The notes under the pieces were generated by a model. The model saw nothing but the letters and a program-made list of their open reading frames with translations. It had not been told where the DNA came from and searched no databases. From assembly GCA_028288445.1 (NCBI GenBank), contig JAQBNT010000155.1, positions 1 to 49,276 of the forward strand: 49,276 nt of DNA, given 5' to 3'. This document shows positions 23,224 through 31,315 of this stretch, in pieces. Every line of letters begins with the position of its first letter. The first letter of the stretch is position 1. This DNA comes from Hymenobacter sp. (GTDB lineage: Bacteria > Bacteroidota > Bacteroidia > Cytophagales > Hymenobacteraceae). The position numbers and the translations under genes are program-made.

Positions 23224-23874
23224 ATGCACGTTCTCCTCACGGCCGGCCCTACCTACGAACCGCTCGACCCCGTCCGCTTCCTCGGCAACCGCTCGACGGG
23301 CAAAATGGGCTACGCGCTGGCCGAAGCCTTTGCCGCGCAAGGCGCCGAGGTGACGCTGGTGAGCGGCCCCAGCCACCTGCCGGACCCTGCCAGTCCGCGC
23401 ATCCGCACGGTGCGGGTGGAAACGGCGGCGGAGATGTTTGCCGCAACGGCCGCAGTAGCGGATGAGGCCGACGTGTGGGTATTTGCGGCGGCCGTGGCTG
23501 ATTACCGGCCGGCTCACGTAGCCGTTGATAAAATCAAGAAATCGGGCGAAACGCTGACGCTGGAGCTGGTGAAAAACGTGGACATTGCCGCCACACTTAG
23601 CCAACGCAAGCGAGCTGAACAATTTGCCGTCGGTTTTGCGTTGGAGACTACGAACGAGCTGGCCCACGCCCAGGACAAGCTGCGCCGAAAAAACTTCGAC
23701 CTCATCGTGCTCAATTCTCTGCGTGATGCGGGCGCGGGCTTCGGCCACGATACCAACAAGGTGACCGTGCTGGATGCCGCCGGCCAAATCGTTAATTTTG
23801 AGTTGCAGTCCAAAGCCGATGTGGCCCGCGGGCTGGTTAGCCTGATTCTGGCCCGTCTGGCCCCCTCCTCATGA
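23224..23874 (+). CDS. coaB: Phosphopantothenate-cysteine ligase (CoaB half of a split CoaBC)
   Basis: This 216-residue enzyme joins cysteine to 4'-phosphopantothenate. It starts MHVLLTAGPTYEPLDPVRFL, the exact point where CoaB begins in fused proteins, followed by GNRSTGKMGYALAE, AAAVADYRP, DKIKKSGE and VGFALETT, all conserved in CoaB. The start at 23224 is chosen because the upstream frame runs through the hairpin. Its stop overlaps the start of the DUF4835 gene (ATGA), indicating translational coupling. Together with coaC it covers the whole bifunctional activity in two chains. Confidence 0.93.
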   Translation: MHVLLTAGPTYEPLDPVRFLGNRSTGKMGYALAEAFAAQGAEVTLVSGPSHLPDPASPRIRTVRVETAAEMFAATAAVADEADVWVFAAAVADYRPAHVAVDKIKKSGETLTLELVKNVDIAATLSQRKRAEQFAVGFALETTNELAHAQDKLRRKNFDLIVLNSLRDAGAGFGHDTNKVTVLDAAGQIVNFELQSKADVARGLVSLILARLAPSS

Positions 23875-24794
23875 TGCGAAAATTCCTCTCGGCCCTGCCC
23901 GTATTTGCCCTGCTGCTCCTCGCTGGCCCCGCCGCCCGCGCCCAGGAACTGCTGGCCGAAGTGCGCGTGTCGACTGAAAACGTGACCATTTCGGACCCTA
24001 CCATCGTCACGCAGATGCAGAACGACATCCGCACTTTCCTCAACAACCGGTCGTGGACCACCCAGACCTACCGGCCCGAGGAACGAATCCGGTTGAAGGT
24101 TTTCATTGGCATCACGGCCATCCCACAGAACGGAACTTACAGCACCACCATGCGCCTCATTTCGACGCGCCCGGTGTATGGCACCGGTTACGAAACCAAT
24201 GTGGTGAGCATCGTGGACCGCAATTTCAACTTTAACTATTCGCCGCAGAATCCACTGGATTTTTCGCCCAACAGCTTCGTTTCCAACCTGTCGTCGTTGC
24301 TGGGCTATTATGCCTACCTCGTCATCGGGATTGACCGCGACACGTATGCGCGGCTGGGCGGCACGCCGTATTATGAGCTGGCCCGCAACGTGGTTAACTA
24401 CTCGGCCAACCAGACGCAGACCAACGAAACCGACGAAGGCTGGCGCGGCAGCGGCTCGCGCGAGCGCCACTTCATCCTCGACAACCTGACCGACCCGCAG
24501 CTAGAAGCGTTTCGCACGGGGCTATACGGCTACTACCGCCAGGGCATGGATATCTTTATCGAGAAGCCCGAAGAAGCCCGCACGTCGGTGATGGCGGCCC
24601 TGACGGGCGTACAGAAAGCCGCCCTCACGCGCCCCGGGACTTTATTTGCCCGCGCCTTTTTCGATGCGAAGTCGGATGAAATCGCCAACATTTTCCGCAC
24701 CAGTCAGGACCAGCAGCAAAAGCAGCAACTCGTAACCATGCTCACGGAGGTGGACCCAACCAATTCGGCGAAATATCAAACGGTACTTAAATAA
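23871..24794 (+). CDS. DUF4835 family secreted protein
   Basis: This 307-residue exported protein has signal peptide MMRKFLSALPVFALLLLAGPAARAQ. It matches the Bacteroidota family DUF4835, nearly always found between coaBC and recN: ELLAEVRVSTENVTISDPTIVTQMQNDI near the N-terminus, FNFNYSPQNPLDF, LLGYYAYLVIGIDRDTYARLGG and FLYGYYRQGMD-like segments in the middle, and KYQTVLK at the end. The function is unknown; its conserved context suggests an envelope role. It overlaps coaB by four bases. Confidence 0.93.
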   Translation: MMRKFLSALPVFALLLLAGPAARAQELLAEVRVSTENVTISDPTIVTQMQNDIRTFLNNRSWTTQTYRPEERIRLKVFIGITAIPQNGTYSTTMRLISTRPVYGTGYETNVVSIVDRNFNFNYSPQNPLDFSPNSFVSNLSSLLGYYAYLVIGIDRDTYARLGGTPYYELARNVVNYSANQTQTNETDEGWRGSGSRERHFILDNLTDPQLEAFRTGLYGYYRQGMDIFIEKPEEARTSVMAALTGVQKAALTRPGTLFARAFFDAKSDEIANIFRTSQDQQQKQQLVTMLTEVDPTNSAKYQTVLK

Positions 24795-24876
24795 ATGAGG
24801 AATGAAGAATGAGGAATGAAGAATTGGCTGCGGCCGGATTTTTCAATTCCTCATTCTTCATTCCTCATTCTTCATT
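24794..24876. repeat. Heptamer-built hairpin between the DUF4835 gene and recN
   Basis: Arms 24794-24826 and 24844-24876 (33 bp, 29 matches) are alternating heptamers TGAGGAA and TGAAGAA, repeated four times on each arm in opposite orientation. The left arm begins on the last base of the stop codon, and the right arm ends 6 bp before the recN ATG. Confidence 0.88.
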
Positions 24877-24882
24877 AAAAAT

Positions 24883-26553
24883 ATGTTAGTCGATTTACGG
24901 ATTAATAATTACGCGCTGATTGAGCAATTAGAGTTGCGTCCGTCGCCGCTGCTGAACATTATTACGGGCGAAACTGGGGCCGGTAAATCCATTATGCTGG
25001 GCGCTATTGGCCTATTATTGGGCAACCGGGCCGATTCGCGCATGCTCTTTGATACCGAGCGCAAATGTGTAATTGAAGGGCAATTTGATATTGCTAATTA
25101 TCAGTTGCAGGATATTTTCGAGGCCGAGGATTTGGACTACGATACGCACTGCATTCTGCGGCGCGAAATCAGCCCCAATGGCAAGTCGCGCGCCTTTGTG
25201 AACGACACGCCGGTGACGCTGGAGGCCCTGCGGAAAATCGGGGCGAATTTGATGGATATTCACTCGCAGCACGACACGCTGCTGCTGGGTGATGGGGTTT
25301 TTCAATTGAATTTGCTGGACTTGTATGCTGGGCTGGTGCCGCAGCGCACCATGTACAGTCACGCTTTCCGGCAGTACCGCAAGCTGGAAACAGACTTGCA
25401 GGCGCTGGAAAGCCAGGCCGCGCAGGCCAGCAAGGAGCTGGATTACAATAGCTTTCTGCTGAATGAGCTGGAAGAAGCGAAGCTGGACACCGAGGACCAG
25501 GACGCGCTGGAGCAAGAGGTGAAGCAGCTGGAACACGCCGAGGAAATCAAGTATAAGCTGAGCCAGGCGCTGCACGGCCTGCGCGACAGCGAAACCTGCG
25601 CCACCGGCAACCTCAAGGAAGCGGTGGGCCTGCTGGGCCAGGTGTCGAGCTATGCCGATACATTCAAAGAGTTGCGCGAGCGCCTGAATTCCTGCCTGAT
25701 TGAGCTGCACGACATTGCCGACGAGGTGGAAACCGCTGAGCGCCGCACCGAGGGCGACCCCGCCCGCGCCGAGGAGCTGCAGGACCGCCTGAACGTGCTT
25801 TACACCCTCCAACGCAAGCACCAGGCCCGCGACCTGCCCGCGCTGATAGAAGTACGCGACAGCCTGCGCCAGAAAGTCAGCTCGGTGCTGAGCCTGGACA
25901 AGGAAATTGCTCGCCTCCGCAAGGATTCGGATGCCGCGCTGGCGGCCGTGACCAAGCAGGGTAACAAGCTGTCGGAGAGCCGGCGCAAGTCGTTTCCGCA
26001 TTTTGAGAAGCAGCTGGGACTGTTGCTGGCCGATTTGGGCATGCCGCACGCCCGCATTGTGGTGCAGCACAGCACCGGTGCGCCGGCTACCAGCGGCATC
26101 GACGTGGTGAGCATCCTCTTCACGGCCAACAAGGGCGCGCAGCCCCAGACGCTGAGCAAAGCCGCCTCGGGCGGCGAGTTTTCGCGCCTGATGTTGTGCA
26201 TTAAGTACATGCTGGCCGATAAGACGGCTTTGCCAACGATTGTATTCGATGAGATTGACACCGGTATTTCGGGCGAAATCGCGGTGAAGGTGGGCCGCAT
26301 GATGCAGCAGATGGCGCAGAAGCACCAGCTCGTGGCCATTTCGCACCTGCCGCAGATGGCGGCGGCCGGCGACGTGCATTACTTCGTGTACAAAGAAGAC
26401 CGCGCCGACCGCACCGTGAGTCGCATCCGTGAGCTGAACCAGGATGACCGCATCAAGGAAATCGCGCACATGATTGCGGGGGCCAAGCCCAGCGAAAACG
26501 CCTTCCAGAGCGCCCGCGAGCTGCTGGCGCTGCGGGGCGAGGTGGCGGCATAA
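24883..26553 (+). CDS. recN: DNA repair ATPase RecN
   Basis: This 556-residue SMC-like protein works in double-strand break repair. It has MLVDLRINNYALIEQLELRP, Walker A GETGAGKS (29-36), a long coiled-coil middle (about 150-375), the ABC signature KAASGGEFSRLMLCIKYML, and Walker B PTIVFDEIDTGISGEIAVKVG followed by AISHLPQMAAAGD. Length is normal. It lies between two intergenic hairpins with the conserved Bacteroidota gene order on both sides. Confidence 0.97.
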   Translation: MLVDLRINNYALIEQLELRPSPLLNIITGETGAGKSIMLGAIGLLLGNRADSRMLFDTERKCVIEGQFDIANYQLQDIFEAEDLDYDTHCILRREISPNGKSRAFVNDTPVTLEALRKIGANLMDIHSQHDTLLLGDGVFQLNLLDLYAGLVPQRTMYSHAFRQYRKLETDLQALESQAAQASKELDYNSFLLNELEEAKLDTEDQDALEQEVKQLEHAEEIKYKLSQALHGLRDSETCATGNLKEAVGLLGQVSSYADTFKELRERLNSCLIELHDIADEVETAERRTEGDPARAEELQDRLNVLYTLQRKHQARDLPALIEVRDSLRQKVSSVLSLDKEIARLRKDSDAALAAVTKQGNKLSESRRKSFPHFEKQLGLLLADLGMPHARIVVQHSTGAPATSGIDVVSILFTANKGAQPQTLSKAASGGEFSRLMLCIKYMLADKTALPTIVFDEIDTGISGEIAVKVGRMMQQMAQKHQLVAISHLPQMAAAGDVHYFVYKEDRADRTVSRIRELNQDDRIKEIAHMIAGAKPSENAFQSARELLALRGEVAA

Positions 26554-26568
26554 GAGCGACTGCGTAGC

Positions 26569-26662
26569 TGAGTGACTGAGTGAATTGCTAACTTGCGCCG
26601 TAATCCCGGCCGGGCCAACGGTCTGCTGCCTTCACTTAGTCACTCACTTTCTCAGTCACTCA
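26569..26662. repeat. Short-repeat hairpin between recN and fabI
   Basis: TGAGTGACTGAG (26569-26580) is perfectly inverted as CTCAGTCACTCA (26651-26662). The flanks hold further GAGTGA/TCACTC units, so arms can slide in register. The right arm touches the fabI ATG at 26663 directly. Confidence 0.8.
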
Positions 26663-27496
26663 ATGGCTAACAACCTCCTCGCCGGCAAAGTCGGCATTAT
26701 TTCCGGCGCGCTCAACGAACATTCCATTGCCTGGAAAGTGGCCCAGCGGGCACACGCCGAAGGCGCCCGCTTCGTGCTCACCAATGCGCCGCTGGCCATG
26801 CGGATGGGCGAAATCAATAAGCTGAGCGAGGAGTGCAACGCGCCGATTATTCCGGCCGATGCGACTTCGACGGAGGAGCTGGAGGCGCTGTTTTCGGGAG
26901 CGCAGGAGAAGCTGGGTGGCAAGATTGACTTCGTGCTGCACAGCATTGGCATGAGCGCCAACATCCGCAAAAAGAAGCACTACGGCGAGCTGGACTACAA
27001 ATTCTTCCAGCAGACGATTGACGTGTCGGCCATGTCGTTTCATAAGATGATGGCCGTGGCGGAGAAGCAGGACGCCATGAACGAGTGGGGCAGCATTGTA
27101 GCTTTGAGCTACATCGCCTCGCAGCGCGCCTTCCTCGACTACACCGACATGACGCAGGCCAAGGCCATGCTCGAAAGCATTGCCCGCAGCTACGGCCAGC
27201 GCTTCGGCAAGCTGAAAAAGGTGCGCGTGAACACCGTGTCGCAGTCGCCCACCAAAACTACGGCCGGCACCGGCATCCCCGGCTTCGATGCGTTCTACAA
27301 CTTCGCCGACATGATGTCGCCGCTCGGCAACGCCCCGGCCGAAGCCTGCGCCGACTACTGCATCTCGCTGTTTTCGGACCTGACGCGCTACGTGACCATG
27401 CAGAACCTGATGCACGACGGCGGCTTCAGCACCACTGGCATCTCGGCCGAGATTGTGGAGATGATGACCAAAGCGGCCGGTGTTTCGCCGGAATAA
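26663..27496 (+). CDS. fabI: Enoyl-[acyl-carrier-protein] reductase FabI
   Basis: This 277-residue NADH-dependent SDR performs the last reduction of fatty acid elongation. MANNLLAGKVGIISGALNEHSIAWKVAQRA is the FabI cofactor-binding start, DFVLHSIGMSANIRK the middle, and YTDMTQAKAMLE the Tyr-x6-Lys active site, followed by VNTVSQSPTKTTAGTGIPGF and LMHDGGFSTTGIS. The ATG abuts the right arm of the preceding hairpin. A terminator follows the stop by about 23 bp. Confidence 0.96.
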   Translation: MANNLLAGKVGIISGALNEHSIAWKVAQRAHAEGARFVLTNAPLAMRMGEINKLSEECNAPIIPADATSTEELEALFSGAQEKLGGKIDFVLHSIGMSANIRKKKHYGELDYKFFQQTIDVSAMSFHKMMAVAEKQDAMNEWGSIVALSYIASQRAFLDYTDMTQAKAMLESIARSYGQRFGKLKKVRVNTVSQSPTKTTAGTGIPGFDAFYNFADMMSPLGNAPAEACADYCISLFSDLTRYVTMQNLMHDGGFSTTGISAEIVEMMTKAAGVSPE

Positions 27497-27518
27497 GCGC
27501 GGCGAATGGTTGAAATAA

Positions 27519-27547
27519 GAAAGCCCGGCCGGTTGGTCGGGCTTTTT
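27519..27547 (+). terminator. Terminator after fabI
   Basis: AAAGCCCGGCC (27520-27530) pairs with GGTCGGGCTTT (27535-27545) around GGTT, with one G-T pair, followed by TTTTT. It closes the coaC-to-fabI run. Confidence 0.85.
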
Positions 27548-27573
27548 GCGTGGTGGGAGAGGGCGCTGGCAAC

Positions 27574-27888
27574 AAGTCGTTACAAGGGTGCGGTAAGTCG
27601 TTACAAGGGTCCGGTAACTCGTTACAAGGGTCCGGTAAGTCGTTACAAGGGTCCCGCAAGTCCTTACAAAGGTCCGGCAAGTCCTTGCGAAGGCTCGGCA
27701 AGTCATTACAGAGGCTCGGTAAGTCATTACAAGGGCCCGGTAAGTGGTGGAACGCCGCCGGCAAGCCATTACAAGGGCCTGGCAAGGGCCGGAAGGCCGC
27801 TGGCAAGGCATGGAATAGCGGCGGCAAGCATCCGAACGCCGTCGACAAGGGCTCGAAAGCCACCGGGAAGCCGCCGCCCCGGCAACGA
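27574..27888. repeat. 21-bp minisatellite, about 15 degenerating units
   Basis: Units are exactly 21 bp, consensus AAGTCGTTACAAGGG + TCCGGT. The first four (27574-27657) differ by one to three bases. Units decay to the right until only AAG at the start and GGC or GGT at the end remain (last unit 27868-27888). With a period of seven codons, two plus-strand frames and a minus-strand frame stay open and encode heptapeptide repeats (GKSLQGS, RYKGPVS, NDLPDPC). The possible coding start is a GTG directly behind the fabI terminator, without a ribosome site, so I treat it as non-coding. The rest of the fabI-pectinesterase gap shows only a -7 box. Confidence 0.9.
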
Positions 27889-27926
27889 TTGCGCAGAAAA
27901 ACCGTGCTTTCGGCGCGGCCAGCCGC

Positions 27927-27934
27927 TAGGTTTG
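27927..27934 (+). promoter_or_regulatory. -7 box of the first pectinesterase gene
   Basis: TAGGTTTG matches TAnnTTTG and lies 21 bp before the ATG at 27956. No clear -33 element. Confidence 0.5.
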
Positions 27935-27955
27935 CGCCATACTAAGCGCTGAACC

Positions 27956-28903
27956 ATGAAGAATCTATTGCTGCTGGTGCTGCTGAGTTTTGGCGGGTTG
28001 GGCCGGGCCTGGGGCTACGATTTTGTGGTGGCGGCCGATGGCAGCGGCCGGTTCCGTACGGTGCAGGCGGCCTTCGATGCGGTGCCTGACTTTCGGAAGA
28101 AAGTCACGACCATCTTTATCAAAAAGGGTACTTACAAGGAAAAGCTGGTGCTGGCCGGCTCGAAGCAGCTGGTGAAGCTCATTGGCGAGGACCGGGACCT
28201 GACCGTGCTGACCTACGACGACTACAACCAGAAGAAGAATATTTTTGGGGAGGACAAGGGCACGTCGGGCTCGGCGAGCTGCTACATCTACGGCTCGGAT
28301 TTTTCGGCCGAGAACCTCACGTTTCAGAATTCGTCGGGGCCGGTGGGGCAGGCGGTGGCGGTGTGGGTCGATGGCGATAAGGCCGCGTTTGTGAACTGCC
28401 GGTTTCTGGGGTTTCAGGACACGCTGTACACGTTTGGGCGCGGCAGCCGGCAGTTTTATAAGAGCTGCTACATCGAAGGCACGGTGGATTTCATCTTCGG
28501 CTCCAGCACGGCGTGGTTCGAGGACTGTGAGATTTTTTGCAAGCGCGGCGGGTTCGTGACGGCGGGCAGCACGCCCGACACGGCGCGGTTTGGCTACGTG
28601 TTCAGCCGCTGCCGCATAACCGGCGATGCGCCGGCGGGCAGCTTCGGGCTGGGCCGGCCCTGGCGGCCCTACGCCAAAACCGTGTACCTGAACTGCGAAC
28701 TGGGAGCCATGATTCGGCCCGAAGGCTGGGACTTCTGGGACAAGGAATCGAACAAGAAAACCGCCTACTACGCCGAGTATAAGTCGAGTGGGCCGGGAGC
28801 CGCGCCAGCTAAGCGTGCGCCGTGGGCGCACCAATTGACGGAGGCGGAAGCCCGGATTTATACCCGCGACAACGTGCTGCACGGCTGGCAGCCACAACCG
28901 TAG
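27956..28903 (+). CDS. Pectinesterase (carbohydrate esterase family 8), first copy
   Basis: This 315-residue secreted enzyme (signal peptide MKNLLLLVLLSFGGLGRAWG) removes methyl groups from pectin. The right-handed beta-helix family motifs are complete: GQAVAVW (Gln132), GFQDTLY (Asp155), VDFIFG (Asp178, nucleophile) and LGRPWRP (Arg234). Length matches bacterial CE8. It is followed within 103 bp by a second, only moderately similar pectinesterase, and the gap is a hairpin, so the two are probably one transcription unit for plant polysaccharide use. No pectate lyase or SusC/D genes are in the window. Confidence 0.95.
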   Translation: MKNLLLLVLLSFGGLGRAWGYDFVVAADGSGRFRTVQAAFDAVPDFRKKVTTIFIKKGTYKEKLVLAGSKQLVKLIGEDRDLTVLTYDDYNQKKNIFGEDKGTSGSASCYIYGSDFSAENLTFQNSSGPVGQAVAVWVDGDKAAFVNCRFLGFQDTLYTFGRGSRQFYKSCYIEGTVDFIFGSSTAWFEDCEIFCKRGGFVTAGSTPDTARFGYVFSRCRITGDAPAGSFGLGRPWRPYAKTVYLNCELGAMIRPEGWDFWDKESNKKTAYYAEYKSSGPGAAPAKRAPWAHQLTEAEARIYTRDNVLHGWQPQP

Positions 28904-28995
28904 CGTGGTCGTACCCGGAGGGACTCTGCGAGTCCGCGCCTGCCTGCCTGCCTGAACGATTCCCGCCACGCGCGGACTCGCAGAGTCCACGCTAC
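28900..28995. repeat. Intergenic palindrome, family B
   Basis: The nested inverted repeat has outer arms GTAGCGTGG (28900-28908) / CCACGCTAC (28987-28995) and inner 19-bp perfect arms (28921-28939 / 28970-28988). An extra 12 bp on the left separates the two parts. The left arm includes the first gene's stop codon. A related copy is at 33499-33567. Confidence 0.88.
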
Positions 28996-29006
28996 ATTCC
29001 TTCCCT

Positions 29007-29951
29007 ATGAAACTCCTGCTTCTTACGCTGCTGGCCGCCACTCCAGCTTTCGCCCAAACCAGCCCCATCACCGTGGCCCAGGACGGCAGCGGCACCTACC
29101 GCACCGTGCAGGCCGCCGTGGACGCCGTGCCCAACCAGTCGCAAACGACGGTGACCATCCGCATCAAGCCCGGCACCTACCGTGAAAAGCTGGTGGTAAA
29201 CACGCTCAAAACCCACATCAAGCTGGTGGGGGAGAAGGCCGAAACCACCATCCTCACCTTCGACGACCACACCGGCGACGCGGGCGGGCACAACACCTAC
29301 ACCTCGTACTCGGCGCTGGTGCAGGCCAACGATTTCGCCGCCGAAAACCTCACCTTTGAAAACAACGCCGGCTACACTGCCGGGCAGGCCGTGGCCCTGC
29401 ACGTAGAGGGCGACCGCGCCACCTTCCGCCACTGCCGCGTGGTGGGCAACCAGGACATCCTGTTCCTGGCCGCCGGCCACACCCGCCAGTACTTTCAGGA
29501 CTGCTACCTCGAAGGGACGACGGATTTTATCTTCGGGGCCAGCACGGCCGTGTTCGACCACTGCGTCATCAAGAGCAAGAAAAGCTCGTTCATCACCGCC
29601 GCGTCCACGCCCGAGCAGCAGCCGTTTGGCTTTGTGTTTCTGAGCTGTAAGCTGACGGCCGACACCGCTCTGGCGAAGAAAGTGCACCTCGGCCGGCCCT
29701 GGCGGCCCAATGCCAGAGTGGTGTACCTCAACACCGAGATGGGCTCCCACATCGTGCCCGCCGGCTGGGAAAACTGGAAGAACCCGGCCAATGAAAAGAC
29801 GGCCTATTTTGCCGAATACCGCTCCACCGGGCCGGGCGCGAATCCGGCCGGGCGGGTGGCCTGGTCGCACCAGCTCACGGCAAAGGAGGCGAAGGGCTAC
29901 ACGCTGAAGGCGATTTTCGCGGCCGAGGTGCCGTGGGTGCCGTCGCGGTAG
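29007..29951 (+). CDS. Pectinesterase (CE8), second copy
   Basis: This 314-residue secreted enzyme has signal peptide MKLLLLTLLAATPAFAQ. Active-site residues are kept: Gln127 in GQAVAL, Asp150 in NQDILF, Asp173 in TDFIFG and Arg230 in LGRPWRP. The first motif reads QDI instead of the common QDT, a mild change. Similarity to the upstream copy is even along the protein but far from identical, so the duplication is old or the two have different sources. It is convergent with the dehydrogenase gene across a palindromic element. Confidence 0.95.
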   Translation: MKLLLLTLLAATPAFAQTSPITVAQDGSGTYRTVQAAVDAVPNQSQTTVTIRIKPGTYREKLVVNTLKTHIKLVGEKAETTILTFDDHTGDAGGHNTYTSYSALVQANDFAAENLTFENNAGYTAGQAVALHVEGDRATFRHCRVVGNQDILFLAAGHTRQYFQDCYLEGTTDFIFGASTAVFDHCVIKSKKSSFITAASTPEQQPFGFVFLSCKLTADTALAKKVHLGRPWRPNARVVYLNTEMGSHIVPAGWENWKNPANEKTAYFAEYRSTGPGANPAGRVAWSHQLTAKEAKGYTLKAIFAAEVPWVPSR

Positions 29952-29967
29952 TGGGCTGGTGAGGTTC

Positions 29968-30076
29968 TGGCTGTCATCCTGAGCGCAGCGAAGGACCTTA
30001 TTACGCTTGCACGATTTGAGTCACTGCTAACTGTTCAGCCGTTATAAGGTCCTTCGCAAGCTCAGGATGACAGCCA
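29968..30076. repeat. Intergenic palindrome, REP-like family A
   Basis: Arms TGGCTGTCATCCTGAGC... (29968-30001) and its inverse (30044-30076) match except for a small GC/AA difference in the middle. They share the TCATCCTGAGCGCAGCGAAG core with family A. It lies between convergent stops, and a terminator role is possible. Confidence 0.85.
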
Positions 30077-30093
30077 AAACCCCGCCCACCCGG

Positions 30094-31032
30094 CTAATAC
30101 CCCCGGCTCAAATCCACCAGGTTCTCCAGCGGCCGGCCGAGGCGCAGGTTCTCCAGATTGCGCAGCAGCACGTCGACTTTGCTTTCGTCTTCCTGGTACT
30201 GGCCGCCGCCGGTGTGCTGGGTGAGCAGCACGTTGGGCAGGGTCCAGAGCGGGTTGTCGGCGGGCAGGGGCTCGATGGCGGTTACGTCGAGCACGGCTCC
30301 GCCGAGGTAGCCGGCTTGCAGCAATTTGATGAGGGCGGGCTCGTCGGTGGTGTTGCCGCGCCCCACGCTGGCGTAGATGCTGCCGGGGCGCATGGCCGCC
30401 ACCAGGTCGGCCGAGAAAAAGCCCTCGGCGCTGCCGGGCAGGGTGTTTATCACGATGTCGGTTTCGGGCAGCACCGCCTTCAGGTCTTCTTTGGAACGGA
30501 GCTGCGCCTCGGGGTGGGTGCGGGCCAGCAGCTGCACCGGGCACTCGAAGCCGCTGAGCTGCTGGCGCACGGCCAGGGCAATGGCGCCCGCGCCCAGCAC
30601 CACCACGCGCTTGCCGCGCAGCAGGCCGGCGCGGTTGCGCACGTAGGCCCCGCCCACCCATTTGCGTTCGGCTTGCAGCACGGCCAGCTCGCCCAGGTGG
30701 CGGTAGAGGGCCAGCAGGCCGCCCACCATGGTTTCGGCGCAGGGCCAGGCAAAAAAATCGCCCATGTTGGCCACGGGCACGGCCAGGTGCAAGTGGCGGT
30801 AGCGCTCGAAACCAGCCGAATCTATCTGCCAGAAGCGCAGTAGGGGCGAGGGGCCGGCCGCCAGCCAGGTGGGCGGCGGGTTGCCGAGCAGCACGTCGGC
30901 TTCCTGGAACGCCGGGAATTGGGCTTCGGGGGCTAAGTCGTGGCTGAAGGTGACTTCAATGTCGGCTGGAAGCTGCTGCTGAAGGTAGGTGCGGGCCGAG
31001 GCGCTGAGGGGCGAATAAACGAAAAGATGCAT
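30094..31032 (-). CDS. D-2-hydroxyacid dehydrogenase (glyoxylate/hydroxypyruvate reductase-like)
   Basis: This 312-residue NAD(P)-dependent enzyme has the cofactor-binding domain with VVVLGAGAIALAV (GAGAIA 147-152). The catalytic triad is Arg225 (ASVGRGN), Glu254 (DVTAIEPLP) and His273 (LTQHTGGG). The N-terminal part (MHLFVYSPLSASARTYLQQQLP) is the substrate-domain half. It reduces or oxidises small 2-keto/2-hydroxy acids; the exact substrate is not clear. The long frame to 31218 would add 62 unsupported residues. It is divergent from the SGNH hydrolase gene. Confidence 0.88.
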   Translation of the reverse strand: MHLFVYSPLSASARTYLQQQLPADIEVTFSHDLAPEAQFPAFQEADVLLGNPPPTWLAAGPSPLLRFWQIDSAGFERYRHLHLAVPVANMGDFFAWPCAETMVGGLLALYRHLGELAVLQAERKWVGGAYVRNRAGLLRGKRVVVLGAGAIALAVRQQLSGFECPVQLLARTHPEAQLRSKEDLKAVLPETDIVINTLPGSAEGFFSADLVAAMRPGSIYASVGRGNTTDEPALIKLLQAGYLGGAVLDVTAIEPLPADNPLWTLPNVLLTQHTGGGQYQEDESKVDVLLRNLENLRLGRPLENLVDLSRGY

Positions 31033-31315
31033 GGGAGAGCAACCGGTACGGCCGCGGGGAGTTGGCAAGCGTGAGCCCCTGAAACGGGATAATGGACAAA
31101 GTTGCTGCCCGGGCGGCGTAGTTTTTATGAAGAACCGGCCTTCGTGCAGACAGTTGAAGGCGTGCCCCGGCCGGCCTTCGGACCCGGCTGGCCCCGGAGC
31201 CCGATGTCCCCGCGCCACGAAGTAGCGGCCCTTGCGCCCGAGGCAGAAACCGCGTTGAGGTAGCTAATGAATGAGTTCGGGGCTGGTGGTGTGCTAAAAA
31301 AGCCGTTTCTTGCGC

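Noticed and set aside
27574..27888. CRISPR array
   Set aside because: Units are contiguous 21-mers without spacers, they diverge gradually, and no cas genes are present.
27550..27945. 131-residue repeat protein (GKSLQGS heptads) over the minisatellite
   Set aside because: The only start is a GTG immediately behind the fabI terminator, with no ribosome site. Other frames are equally open because the repeat period is 21 bp. The residues become random-looking to the right.
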